From Microbacterium lacus (lineage in GTDB: Bacteria; Actinomycetota; Actinomycetes; Actinomycetales; Microbacteriaceae): a stretch of 64,000 bases of DNA. Where the stretch lies: contig NZ_BAAAPK010000001.1 of NCBI RefSeq assembly GCF_039531105.1, positions 2,480,001 to 2,544,000 of the forward strand, given 5' to 3'. Below are positions 1-8,589 of the stretch, piece by piece; the first letter of the stretch is position 1; the number at the start of each line of letters is the position of its first letter. The position numbers and the translations under genes are program-made. The notes below the pieces were generated by a model that saw nothing but the letters and a program-made list of their open reading frames with translations, ran no database searches and had not been told where the DNA came from.

Positions 1-1154
1 ACTCGAGCGGCGACACGCAGGGAGGCCTGACCTCTTCGGACGACGCGCTCGACATCCTGATCGGATCGAGCGGCGAGGCCGAGACGAAGGCCGTGGAGGA
101 CGCCGTCGCGGCGTGGTCGGCGGATTCCGGCGTCGAGGCGAAGGTATCGGTCGCGAACGACCTCGCCCAGCAGCTGTCGCAGGGCTTCGCCGCCGGCTCG
201 CCGCCGGACCTCTTCTACCTGTCCACGGACGCGATCGCCGGGTACGCCGGCAACGGCTCCCTCGTGGCCTACGGCGACGAGCTCGCCAACAAGGACGACT
301 TCTACCCGTCGCTCGTGGAGAACTTCACCGTCGACGGCGACTTCTACTGCGCACCGAAGGACTTCTCCACCCTCGCGCTCATCATCAACACCGACCTGTG
401 GGAGGCGGCAGGTCTCACCGAGGCGGACGTCCCTACCACGTGGGACGAGCTGGCCGCGGTCAGCAAGACCCTCACCACCGACGGTCGCGTGGGTCTCGCG
501 TTCGGCGCCGAGTACCAGCGTGTCGGAACGTTCATGGCGCAGGCCGGTGGCGGCATGGTCGTCGACGGCCAGGCGGCGGCGAACAGCCCCGAGAACGTCG
601 AGGCTCTGGAGTACGTCAAGTCCCACCTCGAGGACGGCACGTTCGCTTACGCCGCGGACGTGGGCGCCGGCTGGGGCGGCGAGGCGTTCGGCAAGCAGCT
701 GGCCGCCATGGTGATCGAGGGCAACTGGATCGGCGGCGCGATGAGCGCGGACTACCCGGATGTCAACTACCTCGTGGCAGAGCTCCCGGCCGGTCCCGCG
801 GGCCAGGGCACGCTGCAGTTCACCAACTGCTGGGGAATGGCCGCGGACAGCCCCAACCAGCAGGCCGCGCTCGATCTCGTCGAGTACCTGACCTCGACCG
901 AACAGCAGCTCGCCTTCTCCGAGGCGTTCGGACCGATGCCGTCGATCACCTCCGCCGCCGACGCGTGGACGCAGGCCAACCCCGATCTGGCCGCGTTCCT
1001 CACCGGCGCCGACTACGCGCAGTTCCCGCCGAACCAGGAGGGTGCCTCCGACGTCGTCTCCGACTTCAACGCCCAGCTGGAGTCGCTGAAGACGGGTGAC
1101 CCGCAGCAGATCCTCGATTCGGTCCAGGCCAACCTCGAGGCCGTGGTCGGCTGA
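1..1154 (+). CDS. Sugar ABC transporter substrate-binding protein, 5' end outside window
   Basis: Family 1 extracellular solute-binding protein that captures a carbohydrate for the two permeases directly downstream. The frame is open from the left edge, so signal peptide and lipobox lie outside the window; the GTG at 93 is an internal codon, not the start. The visible part reads like a mature binding protein: DILIGSSGEAE near the start, then PPDLFYLSTDAIAGYA and AGGGMVVDGQ, and a C-terminal Q-rich, helical end. It stops 2 bp before the next gene, so the genes form one operon. The sugar is not evident, but the downstream debranching-type glycosidase suggests an oligo- or polyglucan fragment (inference). 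Confidence 0.93.
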   Translation, partial: SSGDTQGGLTSSDDALDILIGSSGEAETKAVEDAVAAWSADSGVEAKVSVANDLAQQLSQGFAAGSPPDLFYLSTDAIAGYAGNGSLVAYGDELANKDDFYPSLVENFTVDGDFYCAPKDFSTLALIINTDLWEAAGLTEADVPTTWDELAAVSKTLTTDGRVGLAFGAEYQRVGTFMAQAGGGMVVDGQAAANSPENVEALEYVKSHLEDGTFAYAADVGAGWGGEAFGKQLAAMVIEGNWIGGAMSADYPDVNYLVAELPAGPAGQGTLQFTNCWGMAADSPNQQAALDLVEYLTSTEQQLAFSEAFGPMPSITSAADAWTQANPDLAAFLTGADYAQFPPNQEGASDVVSDFNAQLESLKTGDPQQILDSVQANLEAVVG

Positions 1155-1156
1155 CC

Positions 1157-2251
1157 ATGACCCTCCAGGTCCGCACCCCTCGTCGCGGCGCATCCTCCGG
1201 GATCCGCCGCGGCGAGGGGGTCGCCGGATGGATCTTCACGGCCCCCGTGATCCTCATCCTCGGCGTGTTCCTCTTCATCCCGGTGCTCATGGCGCTGTGG
1301 GTGAGCTTCTCCGACTGGTCCGGACGTGGGAGCCCCCTCTCCCCCTCGGTCGGCTTCGTCGGCCTCGACAACTACGCGGCCGTCACGACCGGCGGGGGCC
1401 TCGCCGAGCGCAACTTCGGCATCGCGCTGCGCAACAACGCCTGGTACGTGCTGCTGGTCGTGCCCCTGCAGACCGCGCTCGCCCTCTTCCTCGCGGTACT
1501 GGTGAGCCGCGCGATCCTCCGCGGGCGCGGGTTCTTCCGCACCGCCTTCTACTTCCCGTCGGTGACGAGTTCGGTGGCGATCACGGTGCTGTGGCTGTTC
1601 CTCTTCTCGACGACGGGTGTGATCAACGAGGTGCTGTCCTGGGTCGGCATCGCCGGACCGAACTGGTTCAACGAACCCGAGGGCATCATCCACGCCGCCC
1701 TCGCCTCGGTCGGCATCACGTCCGGACCGGAGGCGCTCACCTCGAGCGGCTTCCTCGGGATCTCCTGGTGGGAGTGGCTCGCGGGTCCCTCCTTCGCGAT
1801 GAGCGCGTTCATCCTGATGGCGATCTTCACCACGAGCGGCACGATGATGCTCCTGTTCATCGCGGCGTTGCAGAACGTCGGCGCCGAGCTCGGCGAAGCG
1901 GCGATGATGGACGGCGCGAACGGCTGGCAGCGGTTCTGGCGGATCACCCTGCCCCAGTTGCGCCCGACCCTGTTCACCGTTCTGACGCTGGGCCTGATCG
2001 GCTGCTGGCAGGTGTTCGACCAGATCTACACCGGCACGCAGGGCGGACCGGGCAAGACGACGCTCACTCCCGCGTTCCTCTCTTACCAGTCCGCCTTCAA
2101 CGGGCAGGAGTGGGGTCAGGGGTCGGCGATCGCGTTCATCCTGTTCGTCATCATCATCGTGTTCACGATCTTCCAGCGCTGGGTGCTGCGCGAGCGGCCG
2201 GTCTCCAAGCGGCGAGCGCGGCAGTACCAGGTGAAGGGACAGCAGCCATGA
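1157..2251 (+). CDS. Carbohydrate ABC transporter permease, MalF type
   Basis: Inner-membrane permease subunit (364 aa) of a CUT1-type sugar importer. It has an N-terminal membrane helix (VAGWIFTAPVILILGVFLF) and several later helices. The EAA loop that docks the ATPase is seen as EAAMMDGANGWQRFWRITLP. Its stop codon overlaps the next start (ATGA, 2248-2251), indicating translational coupling with the second permease. Length is somewhat above the usual 290-320 residues because of an extra periplasmic segment around residues 150-205. No ATP-binding subunit is encoded in this cluster, so a shared MsiK-type ATPase elsewhere is likely (known for actinobacterial CUT1 systems; inference here). Confidence 0.93.
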   Translation: MTLQVRTPRRGASSGIRRGEGVAGWIFTAPVILILGVFLFIPVLMALWVSFSDWSGRGSPLSPSVGFVGLDNYAAVTTGGGLAERNFGIALRNNAWYVLLVVPLQTALALFLAVLVSRAILRGRGFFRTAFYFPSVTSSVAITVLWLFLFSTTGVINEVLSWVGIAGPNWFNEPEGIIHAALASVGITSGPEALTSSGFLGISWWEWLAGPSFAMSAFILMAIFTTSGTMMLLFIAALQNVGAELGEAAMMDGANGWQRFWRITLPQLRPTLFTVLTLGLIGCWQVFDQIYTGTQGGPGKTTLTPAFLSYQSAFNGQEWGQGSAIAFILFVIIIVFTIFQRWVLRERPVSKRRARQYQVKGQQP

Positions 2252-3153
2252 CCACGACCGCGATCGGCGAGACCGTCGTACAGGAGGTCTCCCCCGCCGC
2301 GCCGACGCGCCGCAGGCGCTGGACGCCGGGGGTTCGCACCGCGCAGGTGCTGCTGTACCTCACCCTGATCGTCCTGGCGCTCATCTACATCTACCCGTTC
2401 CTGGTGCAGGTGGCGACGTCGTTCAAGACCGATGCCGAGGCGACGGCCAACCCGATCGCGCTCATCCCGTCGGTCTTCTCGTTCGCCGCGTACGAGCTGC
2501 TGTTCACCCGGAGCGACTTCCCGCTCTGGTTCATGAACTCCGCGATCGTGACGGTCTTCGTCACGCTCGGGCGCGTGTTCTTCGTGTCGCTCGCCGGGTA
2601 TGCACTGGCACGTCTGACCTTCCGGGGCCGGGGCGTGATCTTCGCGCTCGTCGTCGCGGTGATGGCGGTGCCCGGCGTCGTGCTGCTGATCCCGAAATTC
2701 CTCGTACTGAATCAGATCGGCATCTACGACTCGTACATGGGCATGATCCTGCCGCTCCTGGTGGATGCGGCCGGGGTGTTCATCATGAAGAACTTCTTCG
2801 AGTCGATCCCCGTCTCGATCGAGGAGCAGGCCCGCATCGACGGCGCCGGGACGTTCCGCGTGTTCTGGTCCGTCGTCCTGCCGATGGCGCGCCCGGCGCT
2901 CATCACGATCATCATCCTGTCGTTCCAGGGGTCGTGGAACGAGCTCAGTCACTTCATCGTGTCCACGCAGTCGCCCGAGCTCACGACGCTCACGAAAGGC
3001 GTCGCGTCGCTCGCGTCCGGGCAGCTCAGCCAGGGCAACCAGTTCCCGCTGAAGCTCGCCGCCGCCGCCATCATGACGATCCCCGTCGCCGTGATGTTCT
3101 TCATCTTCCAGAAGCGCATCATGAACACCACAGAAGGAGCCCTCAAGGGATGA
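2248..3153 (+). CDS. Carbohydrate ABC transporter permease, MalG type
   Basis: Second permease subunit (301 aa) of the same importer. A basic, proline-rich N-terminus is followed by a first helix (QVLLYLTLIVLALIYIYPF), further helices, and the EAA loop seen as EEQARIDGAGTFRVFWSVVLP. It starts with ATG at 2248 inside the stop of the MalF-type gene and its own stop overlaps the start of the glycosidase gene at 3150 (ATGA), so three consecutive genes are translationally coupled. Function by family; substrate unknown. Confidence 0.93.
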   Translation: MTTTAIGETVVQEVSPAAPTRRRRWTPGVRTAQVLLYLTLIVLALIYIYPFLVQVATSFKTDAEATANPIALIPSVFSFAAYELLFTRSDFPLWFMNSAIVTVFVTLGRVFFVSLAGYALARLTFRGRGVIFALVVAVMAVPGVVLLIPKFLVLNQIGIYDSYMGMILPLLVDAAGVFIMKNFFESIPVSIEEQARIDGAGTFRVFWSVVLPMARPALITIIILSFQGSWNELSHFIVSTQSPELTTLTKGVASLASGQLSQGNQFPLKLAAAAIMTIPVAVMFFIFQKRIMNTTEGALKG

Positions 3154-5060
3154 CCGACTCGACCAGCCCGCCCGTCCAGCCCCTGCTGAGCGATGCCGTG
3201 ATCGCGCTGCGCGCCCCCACCCAGGTGTGGTCGGGGCGCAGCGGCGACCTCGGTGCGAGCGCGATCGACGGGGTGTACCACGGCGACGTGCGGCACGTCC
3301 GGGCGGTCGCGCTCACTGTCGACGCGGCGCGTCCAGAGTGGATCTCGGTCGCACCGCGCGGCGCGTCTGCCGTCGTCTTCGGCGGCCTGCTGCGTGCGCT
3401 CGATGATCCGACCCCCGACCCGAAGGTGCGCCTGCGACGCGAGCGGGTGGTCGGGGACGGCGTCGTCGAGGAGACCCTGACGGTGATCAGCCACCTCGAC
3501 GAGCAGGTCGAGGTCGGGCTCCGTGTGCGCATCGAACCCGACTTCGCGCCGCTGCAGCAGATCAAGGCCGGCATCGCCGGGCCCGAGGTGTGGACCGCGG
3601 TGACCGAGGCCCCCGGCTCGGTCACCGTCCGCGCCGCCGAGCGGTCCTTCGTGATCGATGCGCCGGACGCGGGCGTGGAGGTCGACGCGGACGGCATCAC
3701 CCTGCGGTGGCGGGTGACCGCACTCCCCCGCGCCGCGGTGGCGGCATCCTGGACCCTGCGACTGGACGACCCGGGTCTGGTCGTGCGCGGGACGACCCGA
3801 CCGGTGTCGTGGACGGTGCCGCACGTCGGCGGCGACCCGCGCGTGCAGCGCTGGATGGATGCCGCGCTCGGCGATCTGGACGCGCTCCGACTGACGCTGC
3901 CCGACCTGCCCGGCGAGGAGTTCTACGCCGCCGGGGCGCCGTGGTTCCTGACGCTGTTCGGCCGGGACTCACTGTGGGCCGCGCGCCTCGCCCTGCCGGT
4001 GGATCACCGCATGGCGGCGTCGACGCTGCGGGTGCTGGCGCGCTTCCAGGGGACGCGGACGGATGTCGGCACCGCCGAGCAGCCCGGCAAGATCCTGCAC
4101 GAGCTACGCGGCGAGCCGCTCGTGATCCCCGGCGAAGACGTGATCCTGCCGCCGGTGTACTACGGGACGGTCGACGCGACGGCGCTGTGGGTCTGCCTGC
4201 TCGCGGACGCGTGGCGGGCCGGGATGCCCGAGGGCGAGGTGCGGGCGCTCCTGCCGGCACTGCGCGGAGCGCTGGACTGGCTGCTGCATCACGGCGACAG
4301 CGACGGCGACGGCTTCATCGACTACATCGACGAGACCGGGCACGGCCTGGCCAACCAGGGCTGGAAGGACTCCGGGGACTCGATCCAATGGCGCTCCGGC
4401 GAGCTGGCCGAGGGGCCGATCGCGCTGTGCGAAGTGCAGGGGTACGCGTACGAAGCGGCGCGCGCCGGGGCGGACCTGCTCGATCATCTCGGAGAGCCGG
4501 GATCGGCGGAGCTCCGCTCGTGGGCAGCCACGCTGAAGGCCCGCTTCGCGGAGGCGTACTGGGTCACGACGGAGGAAGGGCGCTACCCCGCGATCGCGCT
4601 GGACCGGCACAAGCAGCCGGTGGACACCCTCACGAGCAACATCGGCCACCTGCTCGGCACCGGGATCCTCGAACCCGACGAGGAAGCCGGGGTCGCGGCC
4701 CTGCTGACCGGCCCGTCGATGCTGTCCGGCTACGGCGTACGCACGATGTCCACGGGCGCGCGCGGATACTGGCCGCTCAGCTACCACGGAGGGAGCGTGT
4801 GGACGCACGACTCGGCGATCATCGCGCGCGGGATGGCGCTCGCGGGGCTGCACGATGCGGCCGCGACCGTCGTGGACGGGCTGCTCGCGGCCGCGGAGGG
4901 CTTCGGGTTCCGCATGCCCGAGCTGCACGCGGGCGACTCCGCCGCCGAGACGTCGGTGCCGACGCCCTACCCGGCCGCGTGCCGGCCGCAGGCGTGGTCC
5001 GCCGCGGCGGCGATCACCGCCGCGCAGATCGCGGGCGGTCAGTCGACCTTGACGACCTGA
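3150..5060 (+). CDS. Glycogen debranching-like glycosidase (amylo-alpha-1,6-glucosidase family)
   Basis: 636-residue cytoplasmic protein. Residues 1-230 match a beta-rich GDE N-terminal domain (VYHGDVRHVRAVAL). The rest reads as an (alpha/alpha)6 barrel of the amylo-alpha-1,6-glucosidase class: GRDSLWAARLALP, DGDGFIDYIDETGHGLANQGW followed by KDSGDSIQW, and SYHGGSVWTHDSAIIARGM. The acidic residues around GWKDSGDS are candidate catalytic or binding positions. It starts at 3150, overlapping the permease stop, so it is made with the importer and probably trims the imported oligosaccharide. Homologues are often annotated only as 'glycogen debranching N-terminal domain' proteins; the true substrate is uncertain. 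Its last 22 bp overlap the convergent YbaK gene. Confidence 0.85.
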   Translation: MTDSTSPPVQPLLSDAVIALRAPTQVWSGRSGDLGASAIDGVYHGDVRHVRAVALTVDAARPEWISVAPRGASAVVFGGLLRALDDPTPDPKVRLRRERVVGDGVVEETLTVISHLDEQVEVGLRVRIEPDFAPLQQIKAGIAGPEVWTAVTEAPGSVTVRAAERSFVIDAPDAGVEVDADGITLRWRVTALPRAAVAASWTLRLDDPGLVVRGTTRPVSWTVPHVGGDPRVQRWMDAALGDLDALRLTLPDLPGEEFYAAGAPWFLTLFGRDSLWAARLALPVDHRMAASTLRVLARFQGTRTDVGTAEQPGKILHELRGEPLVIPGEDVILPPVYYGTVDATALWVCLLADAWRAGMPEGEVRALLPALRGALDWLLHHGDSDGDGFIDYIDETGHGLANQGWKDSGDSIQWRSGELAEGPIALCEVQGYAYEAARAGADLLDHLGEPGSAELRSWAATLKARFAEAYWVTTEEGRYPAIALDRHKQPVDTLTSNIGHLLGTGILEPDEEAGVAALLTGPSMLSGYGVRTMSTGARGYWPLSYHGGSVWTHDSAIIARGMALAGLHDAAATVVDGLLAAAEGFGFRMPELHAGDSAAETSVPTPYPAACRPQAWSAAAAITAAQIAGGQSTLTT

Positions 5061-5515
5061 CCACCGGTGAGGGCGACGAGTTCGTCGAAGGTCATCGGGA
5101 AGACGGTGTGCGGCGTGCCGCCCGCCGCCCAGATCTGCGGGTAGCCGGCGAGGTCCTCGTCGATCAGGGTGGGCAGCGGCGCCGGGTGGCCGGTCGGGGC
5201 GACGCCGCCGATCGCCTGACCGGTCGCCTCGCGCACCTGCTCGGCGCTCGCCCGTCGGATGCTCCCCCGTCCGGTGCGGGCGGCGAGCGCGGCGGTGTCC
5301 ACGCGGTGCGCGCCGCTGGTCATGACCAGGAGGGGCGCGTCGTCGGACCAGAACACCAGGCTGTTCGCGATCGCGCCCACCTCGATGCCGAGCGCCGCGG
5401 CGGCGAGGGCCGCCGTGGACGCGGCATCCGGAAGCACGACGATCTCGCCCGTGATCCCCGCGGCGCGCAGGGCGTCGTGGACGAGGCGGCTGCGGGCGGG
5501 GAGCGCGTCGGTCAT
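5039..5515 (-). CDS. YbaK/aminoacyl-tRNA deacylase family protein
   Basis: 158-residue single-domain protein of the YbaK/ProX editing family, which hydrolyses mischarged aminoacyl-tRNAs such as Cys-tRNA(Pro). Family features are IVVLPDAASTAALAAAALGIEVGAIANSLVF near the N-terminus and QAIGGVAPTGHPAPLPTLID near the C-terminus. The start at 5515 (MTDALPARS) was preferred to the in-frame upstream ATG at 5581 because the extra 22 residues lie in an inverted repeat and do not resemble the family. It overlaps the convergent glycosidase by 22 bp. Substrate tRNA is not predictable from sequence alone. Confidence 0.88.
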   Translation of the reverse strand: MTDALPARSRLVHDALRAAGITGEIVVLPDAASTAALAAAALGIEVGAIANSLVFWSDDAPLLVMTSGAHRVDTAALAARTGRGSIRRASAEQVREATGQAIGGVAPTGHPAPLPTLIDEDLAGYPQIWAAGGTPHTVFPMTFDELVALTGGQVVKVD

Positions 5516-5529
5516 CCGTTCAGGATAGG

Positions 5530-5639
5530 TCCCTGCGCTTGTCCTGCGGTCCCGCGAAAGGGCACACGTGTCCGGCGACACGCCGTGCGGTGCATTCGGG
5601 CCCCTTTCGTCAGCGGCAGGGCGGGCTGGCGCGCAGGGA
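5530..5639. repeat. Intergenic inverted-repeat element, core GGCGACACGCC (element A1)
   Basis: Dyad between the divergent YbaK and metal-ATPase genes. Outer arms TCCCTGCGC (5530-5538) and GCGCAGGGA (5631-5639) are perfect; inner arms CGAAAGGG (5555-5562) and CCCTTTCG (5602-5609) are perfect. The loop carries GGCGACACGCCGTG from 5574. The same 11-base core occurs in the elements at 7633-7724 and 21237-21323 although the arms differ. Confidence 0.6.
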
Positions 5640-5661
5640 CGACGCGCGCCAGGCTGAGAGC

Positions 5662-7542
5662 GTGCTCCGCGTCCTGACGCGCTACCCCGCCATCACGGCC
5701 ACCGTCGCCGTGGGGCTCGTGGTGCTCGGCCTCTCGCTCGCCGGCCAGTCCGCGGCCGGCCGATGGCTGGCCATCCTCTACGTCTCCGGCTTCATCGTCT
5801 GGACCCTGATCGGCATGGTCCGCGACGTCCTCCGCGGACACGTCGGTCTCGACATCCTCGCCGTCGTCGCGATGGTCGCCACCCTCGCCGTCGGCGAGTA
5901 CGTCGCCGCGCTCATCATCGTGCTCATGCTCGCGGGCGGCGAGGCGCTGGAGGACTACGCCGGGCGCCGCGCGAAGCGCGAACTCACGGCCCTGCTCGAC
6001 CGCTCGCCCCGCATCGCCCACGTGATCGTGCGCCCCCGGGAGGAGACCTCTGACGAGGTGCGGGATGCCGCCGCCGACGAGGTTCGCGTGGGCGATGTCC
6101 TGCTGGTGCGGCCGTCGGAGATCGTCCCGGTCGACGGGGTTCTGCTCACGGAGTCCGGCACGTTCGACGAGTCCTCGCTCACGGGCGAGAGCATGCCGGT
6201 TTCGCGCGCGGCGGGCGAGGAGGTGCTCTCCGGGGCGGTGAACGGGTCGCGCGCGGTGCGCATCCGGGCCGTGCGCCGCAGCGCGGACAGCCAGTACCAG
6301 CAGATCGTGGCGCTCGTCCGCGACGCGCAGGAGTCGCGGGCTCCGGTCGTGCGACTCGCCGACCGCTTCGCGATCCCGTTCACCGCCGTCTCGCTCGTGA
6401 TCGCCGGTGCCGCATGGGGCCTGTCCGGCGACCCGGCGCGATTCGCCGAGGTGCTCGTGCTCGCGACTCCGTGCCCGTTGCTGATCGCGGCGCCGGTCGC
6501 CTTCCTCGGCGGACTCTCGCGTGCGGCGAAGGCCGGGATCATCATCAAGGGCGGGGCGGTGATCGAGCAGCTCGCGCGCGTCCGCTCGGCGGCGTTCGAC
6601 AAGACCGGCACGCTCACGCAGGGAAGACCGGACCTGGTGGCGGTGCGCCCCGCCCCGGGCTTCGACGCCGACGACGTGCTCGCACTGGCGGCATCCGCTG
6701 AGCAGTACTCCAGCCATGTCCTCGCCGACGGCATCCGTCGGGCCGCGCAGGAGCGCGGACTCGGCGTCGCAGCGGCCACGGAGGCGCGCGAGGTCGCGAC
6801 GAACGGCGTGACCGCGGTGATCGGTGGCCGCACGGTCGTGGTCGGCAAGCCCGCGTACATCGCCGCCCTCGCTCCCGACACCGAACGCACATCGCTCGAG
6901 CCCGGGCAGGCCGCCGCCTACGTCGCCGTGGACGGGCGGTTCGCGGGCGCGCTCGTCCTCGCCGACGACGTGCGTCCGGAGTCGCGCGACGTCGTCGAAT
7001 GGCTCGCCGCGCACGGCGTCGAGCGGATCGTGATGCTGACCGGCGATGCCCGCGCGACCGGTGAGAGCATCGCGCACGAAGTCGGCATCACCGACGTGCA
7101 CGCGGAGCTGCTTCCCACCGAGAAGGTGCATCTCGCCGCGCAGTTGCGCCCGCGCCCGGTCATGATGGTGGGCGACGGTGTGAACGACGCCCCGGTGCTC
7201 GCCGCCGCGGACATCGGCATCGCGATGGGCGCGAAGGGCGCGACCGCGGCGGGCGATGCCGCGGATGCCGTGATCCTGAAGGACTCCCTCGCGAAGGTCG
7301 TCGACGCGGTCTCGATCGGACGGCACACGCTGCGGGTCGCGTACACCGCGATCTGGATCGGCATCGCGATCAGCATCGCGCTCATGCTCGTCGCGACGAC
7401 GGGGCTCATCCCGGCCGTCGCCGGCGCGCTGATCCAGGAGCTCGTCGACCTGACGACGATCCTGTACGCGCTGCGCGCCCTGACCGGCCCCGCGTCCGGT
7501 CTGCGGGTGTCCGAGTCCAGGGCGCCGGCTGCAGCGGCCTGA
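5662..7542 (+). CDS. Heavy-metal translocating P1B-type ATPase
   Basis: 626-residue membrane pump. Motifs in order: TGES in the actuator domain (LTGESMPV), the transmembrane metal motif TPC at residues 269-271 (ATPCPLLIAAPVAFLGG), the phosphorylation site D313 in DKTGTLT, and the hinge GDGVND. GTG at 5662 is chosen because the upstream 41 codons fall in the inverted repeat. No N-terminal metal-binding domain (CxxC or His-rich) is present. Two oddities: the ion motif is TPC rather than CPC or SPC, and the P1B-signature HP dipeptide is replaced by H352-V353 in SSHVLADGI. Exported metal unknown; transition metals are the family's usual substrates. The 3' end runs into a 28-bp tandem repeat. Confidence 0.92.
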   Translation: MLRVLTRYPAITATVAVGLVVLGLSLAGQSAAGRWLAILYVSGFIVWTLIGMVRDVLRGHVGLDILAVVAMVATLAVGEYVAALIIVLMLAGGEALEDYAGRRAKRELTALLDRSPRIAHVIVRPREETSDEVRDAAADEVRVGDVLLVRPSEIVPVDGVLLTESGTFDESSLTGESMPVSRAAGEEVLSGAVNGSRAVRIRAVRRSADSQYQQIVALVRDAQESRAPVVRLADRFAIPFTAVSLVIAGAAWGLSGDPARFAEVLVLATPCPLLIAAPVAFLGGLSRAAKAGIIIKGGAVIEQLARVRSAAFDKTGTLTQGRPDLVAVRPAPGFDADDVLALAASAEQYSSHVLADGIRRAAQERGLGVAAATEAREVATNGVTAVIGGRTVVVGKPAYIAALAPDTERTSLEPGQAAAYVAVDGRFAGALVLADDVRPESRDVVEWLAAHGVERIVMLTGDARATGESIAHEVGITDVHAELLPTEKVHLAAQLRPRPVMMVGDGVNDAPVLAAADIGIAMGAKGATAAGDAADAVILKDSLAKVVDAVSIGRHTLRVAYTAIWIGIAISIALMLVATTGLIPAVAGALIQELVDLTTILYALRALTGPASGLRVSESRAPAAAA

Positions 7543-7596
7543 GTCCGGGGCGCCGGCTGCAGCGGCCTGAGTCCGGGGCGCCGACTGCAGCGGCCT
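7513..7596. repeat. Three tandem 28-bp repeats spanning the ATPase stop codon
   Basis: Unit beginning GAGTCC(A/G)GGGCGCCGGC at 7513, 7541 and 7569, with a partial fourth copy at 7597. Copies differ at one or two positions. The first copy encodes the C-terminal ESRAPAAAA of the metal ATPase and the TGA stop sits at its junction with the second copy. Confidence 0.9.
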
Positions 7597-7632
7597 GAGT
7601 CCGGGTGACCGTTCACCCCGGTTCCCGCCCCC

Positions 7633-7724
7633 GGCGTGCCGAAAGACTGCTGCCTGGTTCCTATGTCGCCCCCGGCGCGGCGACACGCCGACAGCCGTCA
7701 CAGCCAGCAGTACTTCGGCACGCC
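7633..7724. repeat. Intergenic inverted-repeat element, core GGCGACACGCC (element A2)
   Basis: Arms GGCGTGCCGAAAGACTGCTG (7633-7652) and CAGCAGTACTTCGGCACGCC (7705-7724) pair at 18 of 20 positions across a 52-base loop. The loop contains GGCGACACGCC at 7679-7689, shared with the elements at 5530 and 21237. It lies between convergent genes and could also act as a terminator. Confidence 0.7.
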
Positions 7725-7731
7725 GCGGGCC

Positions 7732-8589
7732 TCAGCCGCGCCCGGCAGCGCCGGGGAACCCCCGGAGTCGCGCCTCACGAATGCCGCGCAACGACGCGAC
7801 GACCCGCTCGGGGTGATAGAGGATGTCCTCGGCGATGACATGCAGCGATGCCAACCCCATCGCGGCGAGAGCGACGTCTCGCCGCCGATCGCGCTTCTGC
7901 GCCTCCCACCCGGAATGGAACTGCGCACTGTCGCACTCGACGACCAGCCACCCGTCGAGCACCAGATCCACCCTCCCCACCCCGGCGAACCACTTCTGAA
8001 GCTCGACCTCGAACCCGAGCATGAGCGCGATCAGCCGCACGAGCGTCTCCGGGCCCGACTCGGCCCGACCGTCGACGAAACGGCGCAGCACCCGCCGTCG
8101 AGGTGACACCCCGGCGAAGATCTCGTCGAGGTCGTCCTCATCGATCAACCGCAGCTGCAGGGCCGAGTCGATCGTGGCGATCGCTGCCCGCGGCGGCTGG
8201 CACTCGATGGCCTGCGCGACGGCATCGATGACGTCCACGACGGTCGTCCGCGGGTGCGGACACCGCAGGAGCGGTCTCCAGTGCCAGATGCTCGCGCCGC
8301 GCGCGACGGCTGCCTTGCGCGTGCCGCGCTCGAAGTGCACATGCAGTTCGTCGCTCCGGAGCACGAACACGCCCACGCGTCGCAGCGACGACACGCAGCC
8401 GAGTCGACCGGAGTTCCGCGCGGCGAGGATGCAGTCCCGATCGGCCCCGGCGTGCATGTACACGCCGCGGCGCACACTGATGAGGACGCCCTCCCGCACC
8501 GCGCGCGCGATGTCCCGCTTGCTCCATCCCTGCCGGCGGAGATCCACCGCACGATAGAGCCTGTCCGGACCGGCCTCGTCTGTCGACAT
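7732..8589 (-). CDS. AbiEi-like N-terminal domain fused to DUF559/Vsr-like nuclease domain
   Basis: 285-residue protein. Residues 1-80 form a winged-helix region like the AbiEi family (GWSKRDIARAVREGVLISVRRGVYM). Residues 178-270 match the DUF559/very-short-patch-repair-like endonuclease fold: SGPETLVRL, then a plausible catalytic set D208 (GRVDLVL), E218 and D220 (VVECD), and H225. Start ATG at 8589 fits the AbiEi-type beginning; the in-frame extension to 8928 is not family-like. Such proteins are common, often many per genome, in Microbacteriaceae; their biological role is unproved. No AbiEii toxin gene lies next to it, so it is not called a toxin-antitoxin system. Unlike the nuclease-like domain of the 17421-21113 gene, its motif set looks intact. 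Confidence 0.85.
   Translation of the reverse strand: MSTDEAGPDRLYRAVDLRRQGWSKRDIARAVREGVLISVRRGVYMHAGADRDCILAARNSGRLGCVSSLRRVGVFVLRSDELHVHFERGTRKAAVARGASIWHWRPLLRCPHPRTTVVDVIDAVAQAIECQPPRAAIATIDSALQLRLIDEDDLDEIFAGVSPRRRVLRRFVDGRAESGPETLVRLIALMLGFEVELQKWFAGVGRVDLVLDGWLVVECDSAQFHSGWEAQKRDRRRDVALAAMGLASLHVIAEDILYHPERVVASLRGIREARLRGFPGAAGRG

Noticed and set aside
5512..7701. 729-codon minus-strand frame covering the metal ATPase
   Set aside because: Shadow frame; the plus strand carries all P-type ATPase motifs.
5530..7724. CRISPR array or IS terminal repeats
   Set aside because: The repeats are single dyads with different arms and no spacer array; there is no transposase gene and no visible target duplication.
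7732..8589. Type IV toxin-antitoxin system (AbiE)
   Set aside because: Only the AbiEi-like domain is present; no AbiEii nucleotidyltransferase gene lies next to it.
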